Counted from the stretch's first letter, positions 33,864-44,400 are shown. The stretch is DNA of 64,000 nucleotides from Bin87 sp965204685 (GCA_965204685.1 OZ242004.1:868001-932000), one strand, 5' to 3'. Translations and numbers: made by a program. Notes: generated from the sequence alone by a model not told the origin.

Positions 33864-35143
33864 CGGACACTAAAACGGAAACAGCAGTCACGATTCTGCC
33901 GGCTCTGCGTGGCGTGATGGGAAATTGGGTGTACTATTCATGCCTTATGCAATTGAGTGAACTGAGTGCGCGAGTCAATTACGCGAGAGACATACACACC
34001 CATTCGGGACTTTCCACCATGATCCAACGTGCTTTGGATCGGAGGAGAAGTCAAGAAATCGCGGACTACATCAAGACCGAACCGCAGCGCTTTTTTAATT
34101 CGCTTGTGATCGCCGTCTATGATGGCGAGCCGAATTGGCACGCGTTGACCAATGTGCGAAATAAACGAGAGGATGACCTGCTAAAGGACATAAGCCCGGA
34201 AACCGTGGAATCCGTGGGGTTTTTAACTCTGCGGGGTGATGAAAGGCTTTTTGCATTGGATGGCCAACACCGTCTAGCGGGCATTAAGGCGGTGGTGGGC
34301 GAAGGTTACGAACCTGCCTTGAACGATGAAGTGAACGTGATTTTCGTGGCACACCAGCAAACCCAGGAAGGCTTAGAGCGGACGCGAAGGCTATTCACAA
34401 CCTTGAACAAGACTGCCCGCGCTGTGACGAAAGGCGACATCATTGCCTTGGACGAGGACGACGTGATGGCCATCTGTGTCCGGCGCCTCATAGAGGAGAC
34501 GGGCTTGTTTCCTGGGCGGCGAATTCTTTTCGTCCAATCCAACAACATACCTGCTCGCAATTACGAGTGCCTAACCACCATAGGCAACCTTTACGACATC
34601 TTGACAATCCTGTTCACTAACGCGAGGTTCCCGCTTCGCAAGGCGAAACCTGCCCTAACAAGAAGCAGACCAGATGATGAAACGCTGGATAGATATTTCG
34701 AATACGCGATGGAATTTATCGCGTTACTCCGCAAAAACTTTTCTGAACTGGACGAATTCTTCACGGCAGACCATACGTCGGACATCGTAAAGAAGTACCG
34801 CGGGGACGAAGAAGGTAACGCACTGTATCGTCCTATCGGGTTAGAAGTCTTCACACAGATAATCACGCGCGTCACCCAGAGCCGACCCATAGATGAAGCA
34901 ATGGCAATCGCCTCCAAATTGCCACGCAACCTGAACGAGCCTCCCTACACCGGACTTATATGGGAACCAGGAAACGGCGAAACAAGTGGAAGGATGGTTA
35001 CGAGGAATAAAGTTCTGGCGAGAGAGATATTGAGCTACATGGTTGGGGTAAATGGGGCAAGCTACATGCCGGCCATACTACTGGATCGTTATCGTAGGGA
35101 AACGGGCGATGCAGCGGTCGAACTGCCCACACGGTTGGTTTGA
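33854..35143 (+). CDS. DndB-like DGQHR-domain protein
   Basis: A 429-residue protein with the signature ERLFALDGQHRLAGIKAV (near residues 130-147), then FTTLNKTARAVTKGD and LIEETGLF, all standard for DGQHR proteins such as DndB. In the phosphorothioation system DndB regulates the modification genes; other DGQHR proteins are associated with DNA-modification and defence loci. It starts inside the end of the GIY-YIG gene. A second, distant relative is encoded at 55690-56874 on the other strand. Confidence 0.85.
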   Translation: MAMTDTKTETAVTILPALRGVMGNWVYYSCLMQLSELSARVNYARDIHTHSGLSTMIQRALDRRRSQEIADYIKTEPQRFFNSLVIAVYDGEPNWHALTNVRNKREDDLLKDISPETVESVGFLTLRGDERLFALDGQHRLAGIKAVVGEGYEPALNDEVNVIFVAHQQTQEGLERTRRLFTTLNKTARAVTKGDIIALDEDDVMAICVRRLIEETGLFPGRRILFVQSNNIPARNYECLTTIGNLYDILTILFTNARFPLRKAKPALTRSRPDDETLDRYFEYAMEFIALLRKNFSELDEFFTADHTSDIVKKYRGDEEGNALYRPIGLEVFTQIITRVTQSRPIDEAMAIASKLPRNLNEPPYTGLIWEPGNGETSGRMVTRNKVLAREILSYMVGVNGASYMPAILLDRYRRETGDAAVELPTRLV

Positions 35144-35222
35144 AGCTGTGTTGCAATTGTACCGCCGAGCCAAATTAAAGATCCGAGAGGCACTCCGATT
35201 CTTTGGGACGAGACCAATTTAG

Positions 35223-36125
35223 ATGACGAGTAGTTCAAGTAATCACCTGCTTCAAATGGTGCAGATGATCCGCGTTGCGTCGCAGCACGGCAGGCCCTCT
35301 CCTCACAAGCCCTTATTGATGTTGCTTTCCATCAGACGGCACTTTAGTGGGCGACAGAGGCAAGCAACGTATGGGGAAATAGAGGCAGATCTGAATGGAT
35401 TGATTAGGCGCTTCGGCTTGCCCGACAGCAGGGAGAACGCACATTACCCATTTTGGCACCTGACTAACGACAGATTGTGGGAGATTGACCGACCGGAACT
35501 CGTAAGAACTACAACATCAGGAAACCCCTACCTATCTGACTTGCGAGAACACGACATTCGTGGCGGACTTCCGCAGGATTTCGCACACGCCCTTGATTCG
35601 AACTTTGACTTTGCGTGGCGCGTGGTTGGAAGTCTGCTCAGCACATATTTTCCACCATCCCTACATCAGGACATATTGGATAGTGTGGGACTGGTCGGCA
35701 AGGTAAACCCAAAATGGCCGGTGGATACGGTACCCAGACTAGATACGCGTGATCCGCGTTTCCGCGACGTGGTGCTTCGAGCTTACAAGAGTCGCTGTGC
35801 CATCTGCGAGTTCAATGTCCAGGTCGCCGGCCAGCCGATTGGAATCGAGGCTGCGCACATCAAATGGCACTGCGCTCAAGGACCTGCGAGAGTGGACAAT
35901 GGCATGGCTCTGTGCGTTTTGCACCATAAGTTCTTTGACGCAGGGCTGTTTACTGTGTTGACAGATTTCACTGTCCTAGTGGGGGGATTGGCCTCAGGGG
36001 ATAGCGTTGAGGATTCGTTGAACAAGTACGGAGGATCGGTCTTGCAGGTGATTCCTGAACGCAGCGACCAACGTCCGTCCGCCAGGTTTCTGAGGTGGCA
36101 TGAACAAGCAGTGTTCAAGGCATAG
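35223..36125 (+). CDS. HNH endonuclease with sulfur-DNA-binding-like N-terminus
   Basis: A 300-residue endonuclease. The N-terminus (QHGRPSPHKPLLMLLSIRRH ... LNGLIRRFGLP ... HYPFWHLTNDRLWEI) matches the domain annotated in ScoMcrA-type enzymes as binding phosphorothioate DNA. The C-terminus is an HNH nuclease: CAIC, GIEAAHIKWH, NGMALCVLHHKFFD. Relatives cleave DNA that carries a phosphorothioate or other modification. Its place at the end of an operon with a PAPS-reductase-family protein is striking, since a phosphorothioate-directed cutter and writer should not coexist. The gene is 79 bases after the DGQHR gene, so it may have its own promoter. Confidence 0.8.
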   Translation: MTSSSSNHLLQMVQMIRVASQHGRPSPHKPLLMLLSIRRHFSGRQRQATYGEIEADLNGLIRRFGLPDSRENAHYPFWHLTNDRLWEIDRPELVRTTTSGNPYLSDLREHDIRGGLPQDFAHALDSNFDFAWRVVGSLLSTYFPPSLHQDILDSVGLVGKVNPKWPVDTVPRLDTRDPRFRDVVLRAYKSRCAICEFNVQVAGQPIGIEAAHIKWHCAQGPARVDNGMALCVLHHKFFDAGLFTVLTDFTVLVGGLASGDSVEDSLNKYGGSVLQVIPERSDQRPSARFLRWHEQAVFKA

Positions 36126-36223
36126 GCAACTCAAAAGGAAAACCGATTGCAATATCAGGGAGGCCGATCATTTGTAAGAGGCTTGTGGGGCCATCCTTGC
36201 ACTTTCCTATAAGTAGACTTCCC

Positions 36224-36260
36224 ACCGAAAAGTTCGCAATACGGTACACTTAGGCCCACC
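36224..36260 (+). repeat. 37-base direct repeat, copy 1
   Basis: This sequence (core AAAGTTCGCAATACGGTA, ending GCCCACC) recurs at 37224-37260 with six mismatches. Copy 1 precedes the toxin-antitoxin pair. The spacing between copies is exactly 1000 bases. It may be a duplicated promoter region or the border of an inserted cassette. Confidence 0.6.
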
Positions 36261-36399
36261 AGAACAATCGTTTGTGCCAATGGTATGAGCAGCGTGTCAA
36301 AGGGCTCTCCAAAATCGAGCGGAGACACAGCATCAACCACTCTCCATTCCTGTAGCGACCGCAACGAGGCGGGTAGCGGAGCCGTGCTAGAACGGCAGC

Positions 36400-36903
36400 A
36401 TGGCAAGTCAGCGCCGGCCGGACACGCAAGCGGAGCACGCAGCCATGTTAGCGGAACAAGACATCCTCGAAAAGGTACGGAGCTGGGAACAGGCCGCGCT
36501 CCGCAAGGACGATGTACCCCAGCCCAAGTATGTCAACGCTATTCAAAGCTCCGCACTGGCCCGTTGGTGCCTGTCCCGCGGCGAGACCATTCCCATCCGC
36601 AAGCTCAGCGCAGCCGAGCAGCTCCCCCTGGTCCGCTTGGTTGACCGCATCCTGGCCGCGAAGACCGCAGACACGTCTGCCGACACCAGCGAGTTGGAGG
36701 AGGAAATCGACTGGCTGGTGTACGACCTGTACGGACTGACCAACGAGGAAACCGCGGTCGTGACCGATTTCTTTTGGGACGGAACCCAGTCCGAAGAGGA
36801 AGAGGACCAAGCACTGCTTCGGGCTATGGAAGAGGGCGACATCAATGACCGGGTGAGTCTGGAAGAGGTACTGGAAACTCTGCGGACGCCCGATGACTGT
36901 TGA
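36400..36903 (+). CDS. Chimeric antitoxin derived from a methyltransferase C-terminus
   Basis: A 167-residue protein with two sources. Residues about 45-125 (SSALARWCLSRGETIPI ... ELEEEIDWLVYDLYGLTNEETAVV) match the extreme C-terminus of large restriction methyltransferases of the Eco57I/PglX type, including the LVYxLYGL signature. The last 30 residues (ALLRAMEEGDINDRVSLEEVLETL) look like the end of a RelB-type antitoxin. The stop overlaps the RelE-like toxin start by 11 bases, the standard antitoxin-toxin layout. It probably neutralises that toxin and represses the operon. The methylase catalytic domain is absent. Confidence 0.7.
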   Translation: MASQRRPDTQAEHAAMLAEQDILEKVRSWEQAALRKDDVPQPKYVNAIQSSALARWCLSRGETIPIRKLSAAEQLPLVRLVDRILAAKTADTSADTSELEEEIDWLVYDLYGLTNEETAVVTDFFWDGTQSEEEEDQALLRAMEEGDINDRVSLEEVLETLRTPDDC

Positions 36904-37159
36904 ACCTAGCCGCCAGTTTAGCCGGGATGTGAGGCGGCTCGGCTCTAGTCAAATCCGGCGCAGGTTGGACCGAACAATCCAGGAACTGATCGAAGCCGCC
37001 GACATCACGGAGGTCAGCGGGGTCAGGCGACTCCTGGCCGAAGGACAGCACTACCGCATCAGAATAGGCGGCTATCGCCTGGGCATCACGATGGACGGCG
37101 AGACAGCCGTCCTGCGCCGCTTCCTGTCGCGTGGCGAAATCTACCGCTACTTTCCGTGA
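36893..37159 (+). CDS. RelE/ParE-family toxin
   Basis: An 88-residue toxin of the RelE fold: SRQFSRDVRRLGSSQIRRRLDRTIQELIEA, the SGVRRLLAEGQHYRIRIGGYRLGITMDG strand pair and the end LRRFLSRGEIYRYFP. The basic and tyrosine residues at the end fit an mRNA-cutting RelE enzyme acting on ribosome-bound mRNA. It is coupled to the chimeric antitoxin upstream by an 11-base overlap. The pair likely stabilises this accessory island. Confidence 0.85.
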   Translation: MTVEPSRQFSRDVRRLGSSQIRRRLDRTIQELIEAADITEVSGVRRLLAEGQHYRIRIGGYRLGITMDGETAVLRRFLSRGEIYRYFP

Positions 37160-37223
37160 CGGCTGCACCCGTCCGAGATTGCCTTCAGCGTATTTGGGTG
37201 TGTACTCTATATCACCGCCTCCA

Positions 37224-37260
37224 ACCGGAAAGTTCGCAATATGGTAGGCTCAAGCCCACC
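37224..37260 (+). repeat. 37-base direct repeat, copy 2
   Basis: Copy of 36224-36260, reading AAAGTTCGCAATATGGTA and ending GCCCACC. It lies 66 bases before the DUF1801 gene and after the toxin gene. Confidence 0.6.
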
Positions 37261-37326
37261 ATGTTACAGCACTGGTATCCTTTTCCCAATCTGCCCAGGC
37301 GCGATGCGCGTTTTGGCGTGAGCGCA

Positions 37327-37797
37327 ATGGCTAACCAAGCTCGCCGCAAGGCTGCTGCCGGTACTCCCGACAACGCCACCGGCGAGGTTAAACTTCTCTC
37401 CGGCGGCAACCCGCAGATCGCCAAGGCGGACGGCGACGCCCCGGTGCAGGCCTACATCGCGGCAATGCCGGAGTGGAAGAGCGATGTCGGCCGCCGGCTG
37501 GACGACCTCATCGTGCGCACCGTACCCGACGTGCGCAAGGCGGTGCGGTGGAACTCGCCCTTCTACGGCGTCGAGGGACAGGGTTGGTTCCTCAGCTACC
37601 ACGTTTTCACCCGCTACGTGAAGGTCACGTTCCTCAACGGATCGTCGCTGGAGCCCCTCCCACCTATCGAGGCCAAGGACAGGGACACACGCTACTACCA
37701 CGTCTACGAGAACGACGTGATCGACGAAGAACTCGTCGCGAGTTGGATCCGGCAGGCGTCCGCCATCCCGGGCTGGAAGGGATTCGACACGCTGTGA
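37327..37797 (+). CDS. DUF1801-domain protein
   Basis: A 156-residue protein. After a basic Ala-rich leader, the DUF1801 core is present: VQAYIAAMPEWKSDVGRRLDDLIVRTVPDVRKAVRWNSPFYG, then GWFLSYHVFTRYVKVTFLNG and a C-terminal WIRQASAIPGWKGF. This family is widespread, cytoplasmic and without a proven function; the fold suggests ligand binding. ATG 37327 is chosen over upstream alternatives because the conserved core follows within 30 residues. It begins the run of ordinary chromosomal genes. Confidence 0.8.
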   Translation: MANQARRKAAAGTPDNATGEVKLLSGGNPQIAKADGDAPVQAYIAAMPEWKSDVGRRLDDLIVRTVPDVRKAVRWNSPFYGVEGQGWFLSYHVFTRYVKVTFLNGSSLEPLPPIEAKDRDTRYYHVYENDVIDEELVASWIRQASAIPGWKGFDTL

Positions 37798-37934
37798 AGC
37801 GTCGTTCGTTGTTGACCCAACCGGAAGAGCGACTGCGCGAGAGCATGGGTTCCCGAACGCCCGCACTAATCGAAGCAATGGCAAGGCCGTGCCCGCGTGC
37901 GACATCCCGCTGATTTCTTGGAGTAGTAGCAGCG

Positions 37935-38378
37935 ATGCCTGACGTCAGATTGGCAACCGCCCGGGACCGGGACGACGCCATAGACTTGGTGCGCCGCCTC
38001 CTCACCGAACTCGGCGGGACGCCGGCGCCCGCTGAAGCCATGGCTCCGGTGTTCAGCCGGTTTGCTGACGACGGGCCAACGGGGTTCGTCGTCTTGGCCG
38101 AGGACGATGGACGCTCCGTTGCCGTCTGTACCGTGTCCTTCGTGGAGGCGCTGCGCAGCGTCGGCCGCTACGCCATCATCCAGGAGATGTACGTTGACCC
38201 CGGTGCGCGCAGTTCGGGAGCCGGCATGGAGGTCCTCCGGTTTGCCCTGGGCCATGCCATCGCGCGCGGCTGCGCCATGGTCGAACTGGGCACTCCGTAC
38301 CACGGCGAGCGTCAGATCCAATTCTACCAGCGGGCCGGCTTCACCAACGTTGGGGCGCGCCTGCGCTGGCGGCCGTAG
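37935..38378 (+). CDS. GNAT-family N-acetyltransferase
   Basis: A 147-residue GNAT enzyme. The order VRLATARDRDDAIDLVRRLL, VLAEDDGRSVAVCTVS, YAIIQEMYVDPGARSSGAGMEVLRFALGHAIARGC and ELGTPYHGERQIQFYQRAGF gives the four motifs, with an acetyl-CoA loop in RSSGAG. The substrate cannot be told from sequence. It is followed 8 bases later by a phosphatase gene on the same strand, and the two are probably co-transcribed. Confidence 0.87.
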   Translation: MPDVRLATARDRDDAIDLVRRLLTELGGTPAPAEAMAPVFSRFADDGPTGFVVLAEDDGRSVAVCTVSFVEALRSVGRYAIIQEMYVDPGARSSGAGMEVLRFALGHAIARGCAMVELGTPYHGERQIQFYQRAGFTNVGARLRWRP

Positions 38379-38386
38379 CCGCGAGC

Positions 38387-38944
38387 GTGTCCAGCCTCAT
38401 CCTCGTCCGGCATTGCGAGGCGGCGGGCCAGGAACCGGACGCGCCGCTCACCACTGCCGGCCATCGCCAGGCGGCACGGTTGGCCGGCTTTCTCTCCACC
38501 CTGCCGGTCGATGCCGTCTCCGCCAGCGCTTACCTGCGGGCCCGGCAGACCGCCCAACCGCTGGCCGACCTTTTACACCTCGGCGTTCAAGTCGATCCCC
38601 GGCTCAACGAACGCATCCTGTCGCCGTGTCCCATCGTTAACTGGCGTGAGGTGGTGCGCGATTCCTTTGCGGACCTCGACCTGCGGGCGCCGGGCGGCGA
38701 ATCCGCGAACGACGTGCTGGGACGGACATGGCCGGCGCTGCACGATTTGTTGCGCGGTTCCCGGAACCTCCCGGTCGTAGTCACGCACGGGAACCTGCTG
38801 GCCCTGGTCCTGCACTCGATTGATCCCGGTTTCGGCTACGCGGGATGGGAAATCCTGTCCAACCCCGACGTGTATCGGGTTGAAGTCGGCGTCGATGGCG
38901 TGATGTGCTTTCGACGCCTTTGGGACCCGTCGTCCATCCACTGA
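38387..38944 (+). CDS. Histidine phosphatase (phosphoglycerate mutase family)
   Basis: A 185-residue enzyme of the histidine phosphatase superfamily. It has LILVRHCEA with the phosphate-accepting His, SASAYLRARQTAQPLADLL, LNERILSP and the second catalytic His in VVVTHGNLL. The substrate is not defined; close families include alpha-ribazole phosphatase and general phosphomonoesterases. The start is GTG, 8 bases after the acetyltransferase stop. Confidence 0.85.
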   Translation: MSSLILVRHCEAAGQEPDAPLTTAGHRQAARLAGFLSTLPVDAVSASAYLRARQTAQPLADLLHLGVQVDPRLNERILSPCPIVNWREVVRDSFADLDLRAPGGESANDVLGRTWPALHDLLRGSRNLPVVVTHGNLLALVLHSIDPGFGYAGWEILSNPDVYRVEVGVDGVMCFRRLWDPSSIH

Positions 38945-39034
38945 CCGTTCGGTTGCGCCCGATTGTCAACCCGTATAAAGTGGCCGCAACTCAGTAATCC
39001 GGGCATCGACAACCCACGAACAGGAGGCATCACC

Positions 39035-39790
39035 ATGGCCAGGTTGGAAGGCAAAGTCGCGCTCATCAGCGGCGGAGCGCGGGGGCAGGGCGCAGTGGAG
39101 GCGCGCATGTTCGCGGAAGAGGGCGCCAGCGTCGTCATCGGAGACATTCTGGATGATCAGGGTCGCCAGACCGAGGCCGAGTTGCAGGAACTCGGCTACA
39201 ACGTCACCTACGTGCACCTCGACGTCACCAGCGAGTCCGACTGGGAGGCGGCGGTGCAGTCGGCCGTGGACACCTACGGGAAGCTCGACGTGCTCCTGAA
39301 CAACGCGGGCATCCTGATCCGCAAGAACATCGAGGAAACCACCGAAGACGATTGGGACCGCATCTTCGCTGTCAACGCCAAAGGTGTCTTCCTGGGCACC
39401 AAGGCCGCCATCCCGGCCATGCGCGATGCCGGCGGCGGTTCGATTATCAACATCTCCTCCACCGCCGGCCTGGTGGGCAGCCCCAACGGCTCGGCCAGCT
39501 ACACTGCCACCAAGGGCGCCGTCCGACTGTTCACCAAGTCCACCGCCATCCAGCACGCCCGCGAAGGCATTCGGTGCAACTCCATCCACCCGGGTCCCAT
39601 TGAAACCGACATGATCGCCGACACGCTGAACGACCCCGCCAACATGGCCTTGCGCATGCAGCGGCTCCCCCTGGGCCGGGTCGGCAAGCCCAGCGAGATC
39701 GCCTACGGCGCGATCTACCTGGCGTCCGACGAGTCGTCCTTCGTGACCGGCTCCGAGTTGGTGATCGACGGCGGGACCACCGCTGCCTGA
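39035..39790 (+). CDS. SDR-family oxidoreductase
   Basis: A 251-residue classical short-chain dehydrogenase. Visible are the nucleotide motif SGGARGQGAVEARMFAEEGA, NNAG, the catalytic Ser (NISSTAG), the YxxxK site (YTATKGA) and the PGPIETDM stretch. The Asp in VVIGDI after beta strand 2 suggests NAD(H) preference. It resembles 3-beta/20-beta-hydroxysteroid and cyclohexanol-type dehydrogenases, but the substrate is unknown. The ATG follows ACAGGAGGCATCACC. Strong hairpins follow the stop. Confidence 0.9.
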   Translation: MARLEGKVALISGGARGQGAVEARMFAEEGASVVIGDILDDQGRQTEAELQELGYNVTYVHLDVTSESDWEAAVQSAVDTYGKLDVLLNNAGILIRKNIEETTEDDWDRIFAVNAKGVFLGTKAAIPAMRDAGGGSIINISSTAGLVGSPNGSASYTATKGAVRLFTKSTAIQHAREGIRCNSIHPGPIETDMIADTLNDPANMALRMQRLPLGRVGKPSEIAYGAIYLASDESSFVTGSELVIDGGTTAA

Positions 39791-39821
39791 GTTCCGTTCC
39801 AGACTACCGGCGCCTCAGAAA

Positions 39822-39895
39822 TGCCCCTCCCTTGAACGGGGAGGGGCAACTTGTACGTGAATTGCACTTGGAGGCGGGGTTTCCCCCGCCTCCAA
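39822..39895. terminator. Two tandem hairpins between convergent genes
   Basis: TGCCCCTCCC (39822-39831) pairs with GGGAGGGGCA (39839-39848). A second stem, TTGGAGGCGGG (39869-39879), pairs with CCCGCCTCCAA (39885-39895). They stand between the + strand SDR gene and the - strand hsp20 gene and can serve both. Confidence 0.7.
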
Positions 39896-39924
39896 TCTAT
39901 CACACGCGGCGTTTCACCGGCCCT

Positions 39925-40404
39925 TTAGGCGGCATCGGCGCCGGGAGTGCCGGAGATCTGCAGACGCCGGGTCTGGGCGGCCTCCGCGACGGGCACCGTC
40001 ACGGTGAGCACGCCGTGTTCCAGGGCGACGGTAGCGTCGTCCAGGTTGAGGTCGCTGGGGAGCCGGATGGCGCGGGAGAAGCTGCCCGTGCGCCGCTCGC
40101 GCATCAGGTACTCTTCGCCCTCGTGGGTGACCTCGGACTTGCGGGACGCCTTGACCGCCAGGATCCGGTCGGGGCTGATGGACACGTCCACGTCATCGGC
40201 GGCGAAGCCGGGCAGCGAGGCGTGAACGGTGAGCTCCTGCTCGTTGCGGCTCACGTCCATGGGGATGGACCAGGATTCGTTCGCGCTTTCCACACCGTTA
40301 GCCGGGGGAGCGCCCCAGCGATGGGCAGCCCACCGGGGGCTGGCGAACAGGCGGTTGAAGTGGCGCATCTCGCGGAAGGGGTCAAATCGCTGCATGGTCG
40401 TCAT
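39925..40404 (-). CDS. Small heat-shock protein (Hsp20/alpha-crystallin)
   Basis: A 159-residue small heat-shock protein. The alpha-crystallin domain runs from SIPMDVSRNEQELTVHASLPGF to LEHGVLTVTVPVAEA, with the GVLTV motif and the LPSDLNLDDA strand. The N-terminus (MQRFDPFREMRHFNRLF) is typical. It holds unfolding proteins for DnaK and Clp. The ATG at 40404 is chosen because GGAGGACAGAAT precedes it. It is divergent from the dnaJ-hspR-clpC operon and shares the region with an HspR-like operator, so it is likely in the same regulon. Confidence 0.92.
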   Translation of the reverse strand: MTTMQRFDPFREMRHFNRLFASPRWAAHRWGAPPANGVESANESWSIPMDVSRNEQELTVHASLPGFAADDVDVSISPDRILAVKASRKSEVTHEGEEYLMRERRTGSFSRAIRLPSDLNLDDATVALEHGVLTVTVPVAEAAQTRRLQISGTPGADAA

Positions 40405-40483
40405 ATTCTGTCCTCCAGAAACATCGGCACGCTGGCCGAGGGTCTCGTTGGCTGCTCTTTCGGCCGGTGATGTCACTATACAA

Positions 40484-40505
40484 ACTTGATGTGATATTAT
40501 CAAGT
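40484..40505. promoter_or_regulatory. HAIR-like inverted repeat, probable HspR operator
   Basis: ACTTGAT (40484-40490) and ATCAAGT (40499-40505) are perfect inverted copies with an 8-base spacer. The HspR site of actinobacteria, HAIR, is CTTGAGT-N7-ACTCAAG, which this closely resembles. It lies between hsp20 and dnaJ, and hspR is the second gene of the operon. Confidence 0.7.
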
Positions 40506-40530
40506 CTTTGCACTTTATACCATCAATTTA

Positions 40531-40559
40531 TTGAATATAATCCCATCTTATGATATGAT
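40531..40559 (+). promoter_or_regulatory. Promoter of dnaJ-hspR-clpC
   Basis: TTGAAT (40531-40536) and TATGAT (40554-40559) with a 17-base spacer fit a housekeeping sigma promoter. Transcription would start about 30 bases before the dnaJ ATG. The HspR-like operator ends 25 bases upstream. Confidence 0.6.
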
Positions 40560-40595
40560 GGCTATACCACCATTTTAATGCAGGCAGGCGCCGCA

Positions 40596-41498
40596 ATGGC
40601 TGACTACTACGACATACTGGGCGTGCCCCGCAGCGCCGACGAAAAGGAAATACGGCAGGCGTACCGCCGGCTGGCCCGTCAGCATCACCCGGACGTGAAT
40701 CCCGGGGACGATGACGCGGCCGAGCGGTTCAAGACCATCAACGCCGCCTACGAGGTGCTGTCGGACGCAGACAAGCGGGAAAAGTACGACCGCTACGGCG
40801 ACCGCTGGGAGCAGGCCGAGCACTTTGACCGGCAGGGGTTCGATCAGCAGGGCGGGGCCGATTTCTCCCAGTTCTTCCGGGGCGGCAACTTCGGCGGCGG
40901 CCCGGGCGGGTTCAGCTTTTCCACCGGCGGCACGACCCTGTCGGACCTGCTGGGCGGCCTGGGCGGTTTCGCCTCCGACCTGGGTGGCGGCAGGGGCGAG
41001 CGATTCCGGCCGCGGCCGGCGGACGTGCCCGTGGAGATCACGCTGGAGGAAGCCGACCACGGGACAACCCGGCTGGTCAACCTGCCCGACGGCCGCCGGC
41101 TGGAGGTCAAGATTCCGGCCGGCATCGCCGACGGCGGCCGGGTGCACATCGCGGCGGGCAACCAGGCCGGCGGCGAGTTCAACCTGCTGGTCACGGTGCT
41201 GCTCCATGCCCGGTTCGAGCGCAAGGGCGACGACCTGCACACCACGGTGGACGTGCCGCTGCTGGACGCGGTGTTGGGCGGGTCGGCGACGGTAAAGACG
41301 CTGCGCGGTCAGATCGAGCTGACGCTGCCGCCGGAGACGCAGAACGGTCGCCGGTTCCGGCTGGCCGGCCAGGGCATGGCCCGGCTCAGCGACCCGGAGA
41401 AGCGCGGCAACCTGTACGCCGTGGTCAACGTGACGCTGCCCACCAACCTGACCGTCGAGCAGAGAGAACTGTTCGAGCAACTGCGGGACGCGGAATAA
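40596..41498 (+). CDS. DnaJ-family co-chaperone, CbpA type
   Basis: A 300-residue J-domain protein. The J domain (ADYYDILGVPRSADEKEIRQAYRRLARQHHPDVN) has the HPD motif that stimulates DnaK. A Gly/Phe-rich stretch follows and then the two C-terminal substrate-binding domains. The DnaJ zinc finger is absent, so it is of the CbpA class. ATG 40596 is chosen because ADYYD is the normal beginning; an upstream ATG at 40578 is in frame. It is the first gene of the heat-shock operon, 16 bases before hspR. Confidence 0.93.
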   Translation: MADYYDILGVPRSADEKEIRQAYRRLARQHHPDVNPGDDDAAERFKTINAAYEVLSDADKREKYDRYGDRWEQAEHFDRQGFDQQGGADFSQFFRGGNFGGGPGGFSFSTGGTTLSDLLGGLGGFASDLGGGRGERFRPRPADVPVEITLEEADHGTTRLVNLPDGRRLEVKIPAGIADGGRVHIAAGNQAGGEFNLLVTVLLHARFERKGDDLHTTVDVPLLDAVLGGSATVKTLRGQIELTLPPETQNGRRFRLAGQGMARLSDPEKRGNLYAVVNVTLPTNLTVEQRELFEQLRDAE

Positions 41499-41514
41499 CG
41501 AAGGAGGCAGCAAG

Positions 41515-41880
41515 ATGACGCCGGACCACAACTTCCCCACCGAACCCTGCTTCGTCATCAGCGTGGCCGCGCGCATGGTGGGCCTGCACGCCCAGACCCT
41601 GCGCTACTACGAGCGCGTAGGACTGGTGATGCCCTCCCGCTCGGGCGGACGGCAGCGGCTGTACTCCATGGCCGACGTGGAGCGGCTGCGGCGGATCAAG
41701 ACCTTTGTCGACGAGCTGGGCGTGAACCTGGCCGGCGCCGAGGTGGCCCTGAAACTCATCGACCGCATCGCCGAGCTGGAAAGCCAGGTGGAAGCGCTGA
41801 CCAACGAAGTGACCCGACTGCGCGCCGCAGAAACCACATCCAGCGGCGGCAGTCCTCGCAATAACTCAAACCGGAGGTGA
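41515..41880 (+). CDS. hspR: HspR, MerR-family heat-shock repressor
   Basis: A 121-residue MerR-type regulator: CFVISVAARMVGLHAQTLRYYERVGLVMPSRSGGRQRLYSMADVERLRRIKTFVDELGVNLAGAEVAL, followed by a coiled coil. Partnership with dnaJ and a clp gene and the operator type identify it as HspR, which with DnaK represses heat-shock genes until misfolded protein titrates DnaK. It controls its own operon and probably the divergent hsp20. The ATG follows CGAAGGAGGCAGCAAG. Its stop overlaps the region of the clpC ribosome-binding site. Confidence 0.92.
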   Translation: MTPDHNFPTEPCFVISVAARMVGLHAQTLRYYERVGLVMPSRSGGRQRLYSMADVERLRRIKTFVDELGVNLAGAEVALKLIDRIAELESQVEALTNEVTRLRAAETTSSGGSPRNNSNRR

Positions 41881-41885
41881 CCGAT

Positions 41886-44372
<2,487 letters not shown>

Positions 44373-44400
44373 CCGATCAGGCTAACCAACTTTTCGGTGC

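Noticed and set aside
28807..36125. Canonical Dnd, Ssp or BREX system
   Set aside because: No DndA/DndD/DndE, SspB/SspE, PglX/PglZ or BrxL gene is present; only the PP-loop and DGQHR families are shared.
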